Source: Bradyrhizobium sp. NAS96.2 (lineage in GTDB: Bacteria > Pseudomonadota > Alphaproteobacteria > Rhizobiales > Xanthobacteraceae). From it: 64,000 nucleotides of DNA. The DNA is taken from contig NZ_LGHK01000081.1 in the NCBI RefSeq assembly GCF_001908235.1, forward strand, positions 1-64,000. The letters are read 5' to 3'. Both the position numbers and the translations under genes were made by a program. The notes under the pieces are model-generated. The model had not been told where the DNA came from and did not search any database. It worked only from the letters and a program-made list of their open reading frames with translations. The stretch's first letter is position 1; each line of letters begins with the position of its first letter. Shown in pieces: positions 34,702-43,591 of the stretch.

Positions 34702-35507
34702 GGCCGATCCAGGAAGGCGGCGACCAGCGCGTTGAACTCGTCGGCCTTTTCCCATTGCGCCCAGTGGCCGCACTTGGGATAGACGTGAAGCTCGGCGTTC
34801 GGCATGGTCTTCAGCAGGATGAAGGCGGAATCGAGCGGGACCACACGATCGTCGCGTCCCCAGACGATCAGCGTCTTGTGCTTCAGCGCGGCGAGATTCT
34901 CGCGCCAGATGTCGAGCGGCGGTCGCTTGAAGATGTCGATGACGTCCTTGCGCATCGCAGCCTTCAGCCGCTCCTCGAGCAACGCATCGGTGATCGCCTT
35001 GGAATCGAACACCAGAAGCTCGATGACGCCTTTCAGCTTCTGCATCGACGGGCCGTCGCCGCCGTGGAACATCGCCATACGGCGCAGGCCTTCGGTCGGC
35101 ATTGGCGTGAAGACAGCCTGACTGCCACCCGTGCCCATCAGCACCAGACGGTTGACCCGCTCCGGGGCGCGCAAGGCGACCATCAGCGAGGTCGCGCCAC
35201 CCAGCGAGTTGCCGACGAAGCTCGCCTTCCGGACCCCGATCGCATCCATGAAGCTGCGGACGAATTCGCCCATCGCCTCGAAGATCGGCCCGTCCTGCAG
35301 CTTGCCCTCGGTCTCGCCGAACCCGGGCAGATCGACGACGATGACACGGCGGCCGGCCGCCAGCGGCTCGACATTCTTGCGGTAATTGCTGAGGCCCGAT
35401 GCGCCCGGTCCACCACCATGGATCAGGATTATTGGTTCTCCCTGCCCGACATCATGATAGCGCGTGCGGGTTCCCGTCACGTCGATGAACTTGTCACTCA
35501 GATCCAC
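34698..35507 (-). CDS. Alpha/beta-hydrolase for meta-cleavage product (C-C bond hydrolase)
   Basis: 269 residues of the BphD/HsaD/CmtE type. Oxyanion segment ILIHGGGPGASGLSNYRKN, nucleophile elbow GNSLGG with Ser101, acid in GRDDRVVP and catalytic His in CGHWAQWE. Cleaves the 2-hydroxy-6-oxo-dienoate formed by the extradiol dioxygenase into an acid and hydroxypentadienoate. Overlaps the hydratase gene. The released acid may be activated by the CoA ligase encoded just upstream. Confidence 0.88.
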   Translation of the reverse strand: MDLSDKFIDVTGTRTRYHDVGQGEPIILIHGGGPGASGLSNYRKNVEPLAAGRRVIVVDLPGFGETEGKLQDGPIFEAMGEFVRSFMDAIGVRKASFVGNSLGGATSLMVALRAPERVNRLVLMGTGGSQAVFTPMPTEGLRRMAMFHGGDGPSMQKLKGVIELLVFDSKAITDALLEERLKAAMRKDVIDIFKRPPLDIWRENLAALKHKTLIVWGRDDRVVPLDSAFILLKTMPNAELHVYPKCGHWAQWEKADEFNALVAAFLDRP

Positions 35508-35537
35508 GCTTGATCTCCTGTTGATGGCAACGGTCGT

Positions 35538-37040
35538 TCAGGCCGGCGGAACGCCGGACTGAAGGTAGTGGTCGCGCAGCTTCCGCTTGAAAATCTTGCC
35601 GCTCGCCTCCCGTGGCAGCGCGTCGTGAAAGACGAAGCGCTTCGGCACCTTGAAGCGCGCGAGGCGCCGTTCGAGGAACGCCCTGACATCGGCCGGCGCG
35701 GGCTCTGCGTCCGGCTCTGCCTCGATCGCCGCGATCAGGCTTTCGCCGAACTCCGCATCGGGTACGCCGAACACAGCGCAGTCGCGCACGCCGGGGCAAT
35801 TGACCAGGACATTCTCGATTTCAGCAGGGTAGATGTTGACCCCACCCGAAATTACCATGTCGCGTTTGCGATCGCAGATGTAGAGAAAGCCGTCGGCGTC
35901 GAGATAGCCGACATCGCCGCAGGTCACGAGGCCGGCACGATCGACCTGTTCACGCTGCTCCGGACGGCCATGGTAAGTGAAGTCCGAATAGGCCTCCGTG
36001 CGCAGGTAGATCTCGCCGATGCCGCCGGGCGCGACTTCTAGCCCGGCCTCGTCGTAGATCCTGAGCTCGCTGCCCGCCATCGGCCGACCGACCGTGCCGG
36101 GATGCGCGAGCCACTCCTCGGTGTTGCAGCCGACCGCAGCGCCGGTTTCGGTCGCGCCATACGTCTCGTGGATCACCGGCCCCCACCATTCGATCATCCC
36201 GCGCTTCACGTCGGGCGGACAGGCCGCACCGGTGTGCGTCACCCAGCGGATCGAGGACAGGTCGTAGCGATCGCGGACGGCGTCGCTGAGCCGCAGGAGG
36301 CGCACGAACATGGTCGGTACCATCGTCAGATGCGTGATCCGGTGCTCGGCAATGACCCGCAGCAGATCCTCCGGATCGAAACTCTGCTGCAACACCGTGA
36401 GGTCGGCATGCTGGAAGGCCTGCCGCGCAAAGGCGCCGGGCGATGCGTGGTAGAGCGGACCGCAGACAAAGGCCCGCATGCCGGGTTCGATGCCGTAGAT
36501 CTCGCGAAGCAGTGCCGCGTTTTTCTTGATCTGCTCGGGTGACATTGGCGCGCGTCGAACACCCTTCGGATGTCCCGTAGTGCCCGAGGTGTAGATCATC
36601 GTGCCCCGCGGCGCGCGAGGCGGTTGTTCCCATCGCACAGCCCTGTCGCGAAACGCCGGCCAATCCTGCGCGTGGGACGGCAACGGCGTCGACGCGGCCG
36701 CATCATCGACGATTAAGGTCGGTAGATCGGCAGGAATGACACGTTCACCCGCCGCGATCAGGTCGCGATGCCCGATCAGGGCCCGCGGCGTGCAATCGGC
36801 CAGAATGTAGGCGATTTCGTCGGGCTTGCTGTGCCAGTTCAGCGGCACGACATAGGCGCCGAGTAGCGCGGCTGCATGCAGCACCTCGAAATAGCAGGGA
36901 TCGTTCCGGATCAGCAACGCGATGGCATCGCCATCGCGGACGCCAATCGCCTCGAGCGCGGTAGCGGCGCGGCTGCCCTGCTCGAGCAGGTCCTGGCGTG
37001 CAACGCGACGCTCGCCGATCACGATCATCTTGTCAGCCAT
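35538..37040 (-). CDS. Acyl-CoA synthetase (AMP-forming)
   Basis: 500 residues of the ANL superfamily: P-loop YTSGTTGHPKG, adenylate motif HETYGATETG, hinge DRKRDMVISGGVNIYPAEIE and the C-terminal catalytic Lys in REASGKIFKRKL. ATG 37040 chosen; the frame is open further upstream through the adjacent gene. Position between the hydrolase and unknown genes suggests it activates the side-chain acid (for example isobutyrate or a similar acid) or the aromatic substrate. Substrate specificity cannot be read from sequence. Confidence 0.87.
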   Translation of the reverse strand: MADKMIVIGERRVARQDLLEQGSRAATALEAIGVRDGDAIALLIRNDPCYFEVLHAAALLGAYVVPLNWHSKPDEIAYILADCTPRALIGHRDLIAAGERVIPADLPTLIVDDAAASTPLPSHAQDWPAFRDRAVRWEQPPRAPRGTMIYTSGTTGHPKGVRRAPMSPEQIKKNAALLREIYGIEPGMRAFVCGPLYHASPGAFARQAFQHADLTVLQQSFDPEDLLRVIAEHRITHLTMVPTMFVRLLRLSDAVRDRYDLSSIRWVTHTGAACPPDVKRGMIEWWGPVIHETYGATETGAAVGCNTEEWLAHPGTVGRPMAGSELRIYDEAGLEVAPGGIGEIYLRTEAYSDFTYHGRPEQREQVDRAGLVTCGDVGYLDADGFLYICDRKRDMVISGGVNIYPAEIENVLVNCPGVRDCAVFGVPDAEFGESLIAAIEAEPDAEPAPADVRAFLERRLARFKVPKRFVFHDALPREASGKIFKRKLRDHYLQSGVPPA

Positions 37041-37045
37041 CGCGC

Positions 37046-37528
37046 TCACTCCAGACAAACCGTCACCTCGGCGCGCGCCGGCGGCAGCAGGACGCTGTCG
37101 AGCAGGCCGAATTCCTCGTCGCTGAGCGCAAGGGCGATCGAGAACGTCAATGCATCCATGTGACCGCTGAGAACGGTCGGGTAGCGCCATTCAGCTTTCG
37201 CGATGGTGCGGCCGCGGCCGCGGAATTCGAACAGCAGCGGCTCGGGCGTGCTCGCGCCATGTCCGCTCTGATAGCCGTCCCCGACGGCATAGACTTCGCA
37301 TACGAAGTCTTCCGGACCGCGGCGCTGAATTGCGAGCTCTATGTCGAGCAGGCCGAAAGCGGGATCGGCCGCCGCGTCATCCTGGTAGAAATAGACGAAG
37401 GGAATGCGACCGTATTTGCTGGCTCCCCTCTCCGTGTCGGAGGGCACCTGTGCATCACTGCGGCCCGGCGTTCGCGGCGGAACAGGACCGAGCAGGCACA
37501 TCTGCGGCAATGAGCGACAATCAGCCAT
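37046..37528 (-). CDS. Unknown protein of the aromatic-catabolic operon
   Basis: 160 residues, no signal peptide, no recognised family. Sequence is acidic in the middle (PFVYFYQDDAAADPAFGLLDIELAIQRR) with a later beta-rich part (PLLFEFRGRGRTIAKAEWRYPTVLSGHMDALTFSIALAL) resembling a small sandwich or jelly-roll domain. It overlaps the end of the amidohydrolase gene by 8 bases and stops 5 bases before the CoA ligase, so it is translated with the pathway enzymes. A binding or accessory role in the pathway is possible but not supported by motif. Confidence 0.6.
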   Translation of the reverse strand: MADCRSLPQMCLLGPVPPRTPGRSDAQVPSDTERGASKYGRIPFVYFYQDDAAADPAFGLLDIELAIQRRGPEDFVCEVYAVGDGYQSGHGASTPEPLLFEFRGRGRTIAKAEWRYPTVLSGHMDALTFSIALALSDEEFGLLDSVLLPPARAEVTVCLE

Positions 37529-38543
37529 GGGGTGGCCCCGCGACTGCCGTGCTCCGCAGCCTCGCCACGTCGTAGCGCCGGCCGAGGAATCCGAAGGAAT
37601 TTTCGGCGAGCACGGCATCGCTGCTCAGCGCCCGCCCGGCGAATGCGCCCGGCTGCTTCTGCCGGATTGTGAAGGGATAATCGGACCCGACGACGATGCG
37701 GCTCTCGCCCACCGCGTTGCCGAGGAATGACAGCGACACCGGATCGTAGAGGATCGAGTCGTACCAGAACTGCCGCGCAAGGTTTGACGGCGCTCGCGTC
37801 ATCTTGCCCCTGGCGCCGAGCGACCAGCCGAAATCCATTCGCGGCAGGATCCATGGCAGCGCCCCGCCGCCATGGCTGAGCAAGACACGCAGCCGGGGAA
37901 ATCTTTCGGGCACACCGGCGGCGAGCAGCGACACCGACGCGAGCGCGGTTTCGAGCGGAAATACCGCAGTCGCGGCGAATTCCGGGCTGCCGCCGATGCG
38001 CTCCATGCCGGCCGGGTGCAGCGGATGCACGAATATGCCGAGATCGAGCGACTGGGCGGCCTCGTAGACCGGAAACAGGCTTTCGCTGCCGAGCGCCACG
38101 CCGTTGATGTGCGACCCGATCTCGATGCCGGCAAAGCCAAGCGCCTTGAGTTTATCCAGCTGCCGGACGGCACGTGGCACATCCTGCATGCACACCATGC
38201 CGATACCGGCGAAATTGCCGGGCGCCTGCGCGATCATGCCCGCGATCTGGTCGTTCATGAGGTCCGCGAGATATTCGGCGTCATCAGGCGGCAACCAATG
38301 CGACAGCAACTCCGGCATCGGCGAGAGCACCTGCATGTCGGTGCCGTCCTCAACCATATCCGCGAGCCGCTGCTCGACGTCCCATGATCGCGTATCGATC
38401 TTCCGGAATACCTTGCCCGCGATGATCACCATCGCCTGATCGCCCGTCGAAAGCTCGACGCTCGGCCAGCGCGCGTCCCGCTTCGGGTCGGCGGCCAGCC
38501 GCGCAGGCACAACATGCGTGTGAATGTCGACCACAGTGCCCAA
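37521..38543 (-). CDS. Amidohydrolase-2 family decarboxylase-like enzyme (ACMSD type)
   Basis: 340 residues of the ACMSD/gamma-resorcylate-decarboxylase branch of amidohydrolases. Metal ligands: H8 and H10 in VDIHTHVVP, a His in IFVHPLHPAG, His of LLSHGGGALP and Asp of VVGSDYPF. Enzymes of this branch decarboxylate carboxylated semialdehydes or phenols without redox. As first gene of the minus-strand operon it is well placed to remove the ring carboxylate after meta-cleavage. Divergent from the dioxygenase operon. Confidence 0.85.
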   Translation of the reverse strand: MGTVVDIHTHVVPARLAADPKRDARWPSVELSTGDQAMVIIAGKVFRKIDTRSWDVEQRLADMVEDGTDMQVLSPMPELLSHWLPPDDAEYLADLMNDQIAGMIAQAPGNFAGIGMVCMQDVPRAVRQLDKLKALGFAGIEIGSHINGVALGSESLFPVYEAAQSLDLGIFVHPLHPAGMERIGGSPEFAATAVFPLETALASVSLLAAGVPERFPRLRVLLSHGGGALPWILPRMDFGWSLGARGKMTRAPSNLARQFWYDSILYDPVSLSFLGNAVGESRIVVGSDYPFTIRQKQPGAFAGRALSSDAVLAENSFGFLGRRYDVARLRSTAVAGPPHG

Positions 38544-38624
38544 CGCGCTCTCCCTGTCGCTCTGTTGCGAGCTTCTTGTCGTGATCCCCGCCCGCGCCGC
38601 TGCGCGTCGCAGAATTCACTTTAC

Positions 38625-38642
38625 AAACAGGAATGATTGTTT
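38625..38642. promoter_or_regulatory. Candidate TetR operator in the divergent promoter
   Basis: AAACA (38625-38629) and TGTTT (38638-38642) form a 5-8-5 inverted repeat in the 194-base spacer between the two catabolic operons. The AAACAG left arm recalls the CymR cumate operator arm, though only in part. The TetR encoded at 42845 is the obvious candidate to bind it. Confidence 0.45.
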
Positions 38643-38737
38643 TTATCTTTGCTGTCAAGACGCCTCTGAGCGTCACGGCGGCGACGAGCGGAAATGCCGC
38701 GCTGAGGGAGCCGCCAAGAGAGCGGCAGAGGGAGCGA

Positions 38738-39955
38738 ATGACGTTGGATCCGCAGCAAGCGCGTATCGTAATCGTTGGAGCCGGACAGGCGGGCGCCCGC
38801 GCCGCCGAGGCCTTGCGCGCTGCCGGACATCGCGGCCCGGTCAGCCTGATCGGCGAGGAAGAGCACCTTCCCTACGAACGCCCGCAACTGTCGAAGGCCA
38901 TTTTGATCGACCGCGTTTCCAATCCGGTGCTGGTCTTGCAGCACCAGCAGTGGAGCGACCTCGATGTCGCATTGCACACCTCGTCCCGTGCCGTTGCAGC
39001 CGATCTGCAGCGTCGTGTTGTCGGCCTCGCCAACGGACAAGAGCTCGCATTCGACCAGCTGCTGCTCACGACCGGTACACGTGTGCGTCGCCTGCCCGAG
39101 CTCGACAATGGCCCACTCCCCGTCTGCTACCTCCGCTGCATGAACGACGCGCTGGCGCTGCGCCAGGAGTTGCAGCCCGGTCGACGGATTGCGCTGATCG
39201 GCGGCGGGGTCGTCGGCCTCGAAGTCGCCTCCGCCGCGATCGGGCGCGGATGCCACGTCACCATCATCGAGAAGGCCGAAGGCTTGCTGTCTCAGATCGG
39301 CTCCGGATCGCTCGGCCAATATCTCCATCAGCTCCATGCGTCGAAGGGCGCGAAGATTGTATGCAACGCCGTGGCGAAGCGATCGACATCGCGCGGACTG
39401 GAACTCGACGACGGCAGCTTCGTCCCGGCCGATCTCGCATTGGCCGGCGTCGGCGTCGAGCCGGTCACTGAGCTCGCCCAACAACTGGGCCTCGATTCCC
39501 AGCATGGCATCCGCGTCACCTCGAGCGGCGCCACCCATGCCGATAGCATCTTCGCCGCTGGCGATGTCGCCGAGCAATGGAGCCGGAGCCACGACCGCTG
39601 GATGCGCATCGAGAACTGGGCCAATGCGCAGAACCAGGCCATCGCCACCGCAAAATCGATGACGAACCTCGCGACTGCCTATGATGCCCCGTCCTGGTTC
39701 TGGTCCGACCAGTACGACGCCAACATCCAGGTCGTCGGAAATCCGGCCGGTGGCGAGGAGATCATCAGGGGCGACGTCGGCGCCGGGCGCTTCGTCACCA
39801 TCAGCGTCCGCGACGGCGAAGTCGTCGGCGGCATCACCGTCAATTCGGCACGAGACATGGCGGTGCTGCGCCGGCTCGTCGCCTCACGCAAGCCTGTTCG
39901 AAAAAGCGAACTCGAGAATCCCGCACTCGAACTGAAGCGCTTACTCGCCGCCTAG
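38738..39955 (+). CDS. Ferredoxin reductase of a Rieske dioxygenase
   Basis: 405 residues, two Rossmann motifs: FAD site IVIVGAGQAGARAAEALR near residue 11 and NAD site IALIGGGVVGLEVASAA near 148, with the GDVA FAD-binding end (IFAAGDVAEQW). Matches BphA4/CmtAa-type reductases passing electrons from NADH to the ferredoxin. Start ATG 38738, GGGAG just upstream. First gene of the eight-gene plus-strand operon, followed 16 bases later by the dioxygenase alpha subunit. Confidence 0.9.
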   Translation: MTLDPQQARIVIVGAGQAGARAAEALRAAGHRGPVSLIGEEEHLPYERPQLSKAILIDRVSNPVLVLQHQQWSDLDVALHTSSRAVAADLQRRVVGLANGQELAFDQLLLTTGTRVRRLPELDNGPLPVCYLRCMNDALALRQELQPGRRIALIGGGVVGLEVASAAIGRGCHVTIIEKAEGLLSQIGSGSLGQYLHQLHASKGAKIVCNAVAKRSTSRGLELDDGSFVPADLALAGVGVEPVTELAQQLGLDSQHGIRVTSSGATHADSIFAAGDVAEQWSRSHDRWMRIENWANAQNQAIATAKSMTNLATAYDAPSWFWSDQYDANIQVVGNPAGGEEIIRGDVGAGRFVTISVRDGEVVGGITVNSARDMAVLRRLVASRKPVRKSELENPALELKRLLAA

Positions 39956-39971
39956 GGAAGAGGAAACCACA

Positions 39972-41267
39972 ATGAACGCAGAACAGCCGCAGCCCGCGCT
40001 GCTCGTCGATCCGGCCCAGCGCATTTTCAAGGTCGCGCGCCGCAATTTCGTCGACCCCGAGATCTTCCGGGCCGAAAAGGAAATGATCTTCGACCGCTCG
40101 TGGCTCTACCTCGGGCATTCGTCCGAACTCCCGAAACCCGGCGACTTCATCACCCGCAAGGTCGCTGGCCGCGGCATCCTGTTCACCCGGGACAGCAAGG
40201 GACAATTGCGCGCCCTGCTCAACACCTGCCCGCATCGCGGCGCCCAGGTCTGCCGCGAGCGCAAGGGCAACGCCAAATCGTTCCAGTGCTTCTACCATGG
40301 CTGGGTGTTCGGCGCTGACGGCAAGTTGCGCAGCCAACCAGGCGAAGCCTCCTACCCCGAGGGGTTCAAGGGTCGCGACACCTCGAACATGCAGCCAGTG
40401 CCGCGGTTCGAGACCTATCGCGATTTCAACTTCATCTCGTTCGACAGCAACATCATGCCGCTTGTCGACTATCTCGCCGGCGCGAAGGAATACCTCGACG
40501 TGATCTGCGATCAGACCGACGCCGGAATGTCGATCGTCGCAGGCAGCCAGGAATATTCGATCCGGGCGAACTGGAAGCTGCTCACCGAGAACAGCATCGA
40601 CGGCTATCATGCCGCGACCACGCACGCGACCTATTTCGACATCCTGATGAGTTCGACGGACAACCTCGCTACCGGGATGGGTGCCGGCGGCTACGGCTAC
40701 GACCTCGGCAACGGTCACGCCGTCCTCGAATACGGCGCTCCCTGGGGACGACCGGTCGCGCAGTGGATCCCCGGATGGGGAGAGGCTGGCAAATCGGAGA
40801 TCGGGCGGATCTACGACAACCTCGTCGCACGCCACGGCCAGGAGCGCGCCGATCGGATCGCGCGCAGGAACCGCAACCTGTTCATTTTCCCAAATCTCGT
40901 CGTCAATGACATCATGGCGCTGACCGTGCGCACCTATTTCCCGATGGCCCCCGACTACATGGTGATCAACGCCTGGGCGCTGGCGCCAAACGACGAATCG
41001 GCATGGGCGCGGAAGTACCGCCTCAACAATTTCCTCGAGTTTCTTGGCCCCGGCGGCTTTGCCACGCCCGACGACGCCGAAGCGCTGGAGCACTGCCAAC
41101 GCGGCTTCGAGAACTCCAAGGAAGCCCTGTGGAACGACATCTCGAAGGGAATGGGCAAGGAAAAAGCCCAGCACGACGACGAGCTCCAGATGCGTGCGTT
41201 CTGGACCCAATGGAACAAGCAGATGTTTCCTGCGCCTGCGTCGGGCATCAAGAGCGCCGCGGCCTGA
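39972..41267 (+). CDS. Aromatic ring-hydroxylating dioxygenase, large (alpha) subunit
   Basis: 431 residues. Rieske centre: C86-P-H88 in NTCPHRGAQVC and C106-F-Y-H109 in QCFYHGWVF. Mononuclear iron site: LTENSIDGYHAATTHATYF, the D-x2-H-x4-H pattern. Length near that of p-cumate dioxygenase alpha (434). It would add O2 to an aromatic acid to form a cis-diol. AGAGGAA lies before the ATG. Substrate cannot be fixed from sequence; the downstream decarboxylase/hydrolase set favours a carboxylated ring. Confidence 0.93.
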   Translation: MNAEQPQPALLVDPAQRIFKVARRNFVDPEIFRAEKEMIFDRSWLYLGHSSELPKPGDFITRKVAGRGILFTRDSKGQLRALLNTCPHRGAQVCRERKGNAKSFQCFYHGWVFGADGKLRSQPGEASYPEGFKGRDTSNMQPVPRFETYRDFNFISFDSNIMPLVDYLAGAKEYLDVICDQTDAGMSIVAGSQEYSIRANWKLLTENSIDGYHAATTHATYFDILMSSTDNLATGMGAGGYGYDLGNGHAVLEYGAPWGRPVAQWIPGWGEAGKSEIGRIYDNLVARHGQERADRIARRNRNLFIFPNLVVNDIMALTVRTYFPMAPDYMVINAWALAPNDESAWARKYRLNNFLEFLGPGGFATPDDAEALEHCQRGFENSKEALWNDISKGMGKEKAQHDDELQMRAFWTQWNKQMFPAPASGIKSAAA

Positions 41268-41277
41268 GGAGGACAAG

Positions 41278-41763
41278 ATGCAATCCGCCAACCGAACCGA
41301 AGTGGAAGACTTTCTGTTCAACGAGGCCGAGCTGCTCGATCAATGGCGCCTGCCGGAATGGCTGACGCTGTTCACCGACGATGCGAGATACGAAGTACCC
41401 TGCACCGATCTGCCGGCAGACGCCTCGTCGGATGTCAACCTGTTCTACATCGCGGACGACCGCGCGCGGCTTGGCGAACGGGTCAAGCGGTTGATGAAGC
41501 GCACCGCGCACGCCGAATTCCCACATTCGAAGACGAGCCGGATCGTCGGCAACGTGCGGATCCAGTCACGGCGCGAGGACGAGATCGACGTCACGTCCGT
41601 GTTCCAGACGCTGCGAACCAAGGACGGTGTCACCGATCTCTACTTCGGAACGAACAAGTATCGCCTGGCGCTGCGAGACGACGGCTTCCGCATCCGCGAA
41701 AAGCGCTGCCTGCTCGGCGGCGAAGGCTTGCGGCCGAGCGGCCGCATCAGCATCGTGCTCTGA
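41278..41763 (+). CDS. Ring-hydroxylating dioxygenase, small (beta) subunit
   Basis: 161 residues of the NTF2-like beta-subunit family: EDFLFNEAELLDQWRLPEWLTLFTDDARYEVPCTDLP at the start and RLALRDDGFRIREKRCLLGGEGL at the end. Structural partner giving the alpha3beta3 hexamer. ATG 41278, preceded by GAGGA. Starts 10 bases after the alpha gene. Confidence 0.92.
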   Translation: MQSANRTEVEDFLFNEAELLDQWRLPEWLTLFTDDARYEVPCTDLPADASSDVNLFYIADDRARLGERVKRLMKRTAHAEFPHSKTSRIVGNVRIQSRREDEIDVTSVFQTLRTKDGVTDLYFGTNKYRLALRDDGFRIREKRCLLGGEGLRPSGRISIVL

Positions 41764-41776
41764 CGGATTAAATCGG

Positions 41777-42538
41777 ATGAGTTCTCGTTTCGATCGACAG
41801 ACAGTTGTGGTGACCGGGGCCGCCAGCGGCATCGGCGCCGTCATCGCCCGCCACTTTGCCGACGGCGGCGCCAACCTCGTGGTATCCGATATTGACGAGG
41901 GCCGCCTCGGTGCGGTTGCCGACGAGATCGCCGCAAGCGGCGCGAGGCGCCCGGTCGTGAAGGCCGGCGACCTCTCGCGGGAGGACGTTGCAGGCAGCGT
42001 CATCAAGTCGGCGGTCGACAATTTCGGTGCGCTCGATATCCTGGTCAACAACGCAGGCGGCGGGATTATCAAGCCGTTTCTGGACCACACTCCCGATACG
42101 TTGCGGACCACGATCGATCGCAATCTCTGGACCGCGCTGTGGTGCACCTGGCACGCCGTCAAGGTCATGAAGGCCCGCGGCTACGGTCGCATCGTCAATA
42201 TCGGAGCGGACTCGGTCCGCAACGGTCTCTGGGATCACGCCGCCTACAACGCCGCCAAAGGCGGCGTGCATGCAATGGCGACCGGACTGGCGCGTGAATT
42301 CGCCAAGGACGGCATCACCGTGAATGTCGTCGCTCCCTGCATCGTCGAAACACCCCAGGTCAAGGAGATCACGCTCAAGGCGCCGAAGGCGTTGCAGCGC
42401 TTTGTCGACGTGGTGCCGATGGGACGCCCGGCCGAGATGGACGAAGTGGCATCGATGGTGTGCTATCTGGCTTCGAAGGAAGCCTCGTTCGTCACGGGAC
42501 AGGTCATCAGCGTCAATGGCGGAAGCACAATGCTATGA
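41777..42538 (+). CDS. SDR-family cis-dihydrodiol dehydrogenase (inferred)
   Basis: 253 residues; TGAASGIGAVIARHF cofactor loop, NNAGGG, Ser of IGADS and YNAAKGG active site: a complete classical SDR. Position directly after the dioxygenase subunits suggests rearomatisation of the cis-diol to a catechol. ATGA overlap with the ferredoxin gene downstream. Assignment of substrate is from context. Confidence 0.87.
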   Translation: MSSRFDRQTVVVTGAASGIGAVIARHFADGGANLVVSDIDEGRLGAVADEIAASGARRPVVKAGDLSREDVAGSVIKSAVDNFGALDILVNNAGGGIIKPFLDHTPDTLRTTIDRNLWTALWCTWHAVKVMKARGYGRIVNIGADSVRNGLWDHAAYNAAKGGVHAMATGLAREFAKDGITVNVVAPCIVETPQVKEITLKAPKALQRFVDVVPMGRPAEMDEVASMVCYLASKEASFVTGQVISVNGGSTML

Positions 42539-42858
42539 CGACCACGATCAACGGCATTCTCATCGGCCCGGTCCAGGACTTTCCGGAGGGCGAGATTCGT
42601 CCCGCGACGATGCCCGATGGCACTAGCCTTGCGGTCTACAATGTCGGCGGCACGATCTACGCCACGGCCGATCTCTGCACGCATGGCGAGGCTTCACTGT
42701 CCGAAGAAGGCATCCTGACCGGAAATATCGTCGAATGCCCTTGGCATTTTGGTACATTCGATGTCACCAGCGGCGCGCCGACCGGCATGCCGTGTACGGT
42801 TCCGTTGAAGACCTTCCCGGTCAAGGTGATAGAAGACAGCGTCTATGTCGAATTCTGA
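42535..42858 (+). CDS. Rieske [2Fe-2S] ferredoxin of the dioxygenase
   Basis: 107 residues, whole protein is a Rieske domain: LCTHGEASLS and ECPWHFGTFDV supply the C-x-H and C-x2-H ligands. It carries electrons from the 38738 reductase to the alpha subunit. Starts inside an ATGA overlap with the SDR and overlaps the TetR gene by 14 bases. Confidence 0.92.
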   Translation: MTTTINGILIGPVQDFPEGEIRPATMPDGTSLAVYNVGGTIYATADLCTHGEASLSEEGILTGNIVECPWHFGTFDVTSGAPTGMPCTVPLKTFPVKVIEDSVYVEF

Positions 42859-43591
42859 CGAGCCAAAGCCCTCCTCCCGCCGTAGCGCCCCGGCATCGCG
42901 CGGGCCCGCAACCCGACAGAAGCTGAGATCGCGCCGGGACAGCACGGCCGAGCCGAAATACGCGCCGCGACGAACCCAGGCTGAGCGGAGCGAAACCACG
43001 CGCAAGCAACTGATGGACGCTGCGGTCAAGCTCATTCGGCGCAACGGCTATGTCGGGCTGCGGACGATCGAGGTCGCCGACCTCGCTGGCGTTTCGCGCG
43101 GCGCCTTGATGCATCATTTCCCGAGCAAGCACGAGCTTGTCGTGGCGGTGCTGGCCTATGTCAACGAGATCACCTTCACCCAGAGTATGCGCCGCGCGCA
43201 GTCGGCGCGGCACGATGGCGGCGATCCGATCGACAGCATCATTAAAGACGCAGAGGACTTCTTCTTCGGCGACTATTTCTTCATCGAGCTCGCCATCGCG
43301 ATGAGCGATGACAGCACCCGGCAGATCAAGCGCGAGACCCGGCAGTTCGCCCGGCAGACGCGCTTCTCGATCGAGGCGACCTGGCTCGACACGCTGATTT
43401 CGTCCGGAATTCCTGAACAGCTCGCCAAGGACGTGCTCGCTTTGACGCTGAGTGTGGTCCGCGGCTTCTCGGTCAGAATGCTGATCGAGAACGATCCCGA
43501 GCACTTCTCACGGCTGCTCGGTGTCTGGCGCCAGATCGTGCGGCAGCACATCGAGAGTTCGATACCCAAGCAGTCGAGAAAGCGGACATGA
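42845..43591 (+). CDS. TetR-family regulator of the catabolic island
   Basis: 248 residues with an extra basic N-terminus (~50 residues rich in Arg/Ser/Pro) before the HTH (TTRKQLMDAAVKLIRRNGYVGLRTIEVADLAGVSRGALMHHFPSKHELV). Embedded in the operon with ATGA/overlap junctions on both sides, so it is made together with the enzymes. The closest functional parallel is CymR-type control of cumate genes, inferred only. Likely effector: substrate or a ring-cleavage intermediate. Confidence 0.88.
   Translation: MSNSDEPKPSSRRSAPASRGPATRQKLRSRRDSTAEPKYAPRRTQAERSETTRKQLMDAAVKLIRRNGYVGLRTIEVADLAGVSRGALMHHFPSKHELVVAVLAYVNEITFTQSMRRAQSARHDGGDPIDSIIKDAEDFFFGDYFFIELAIAMSDDSTRQIKRETRQFARQTRFSIEATWLDTLISSGIPEQLAKDVLALTLSVVRGFSVRMLIENDPEHFSRLLGVWRQIVRQHIESSIPKQSRKRT

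Noticed and set aside
39840..41321. 493-codon frame opposite the Rieske alpha subunit
   Set aside because: Antisense shadow; the plus-strand gene has complete Rieske and iron-site motifs.
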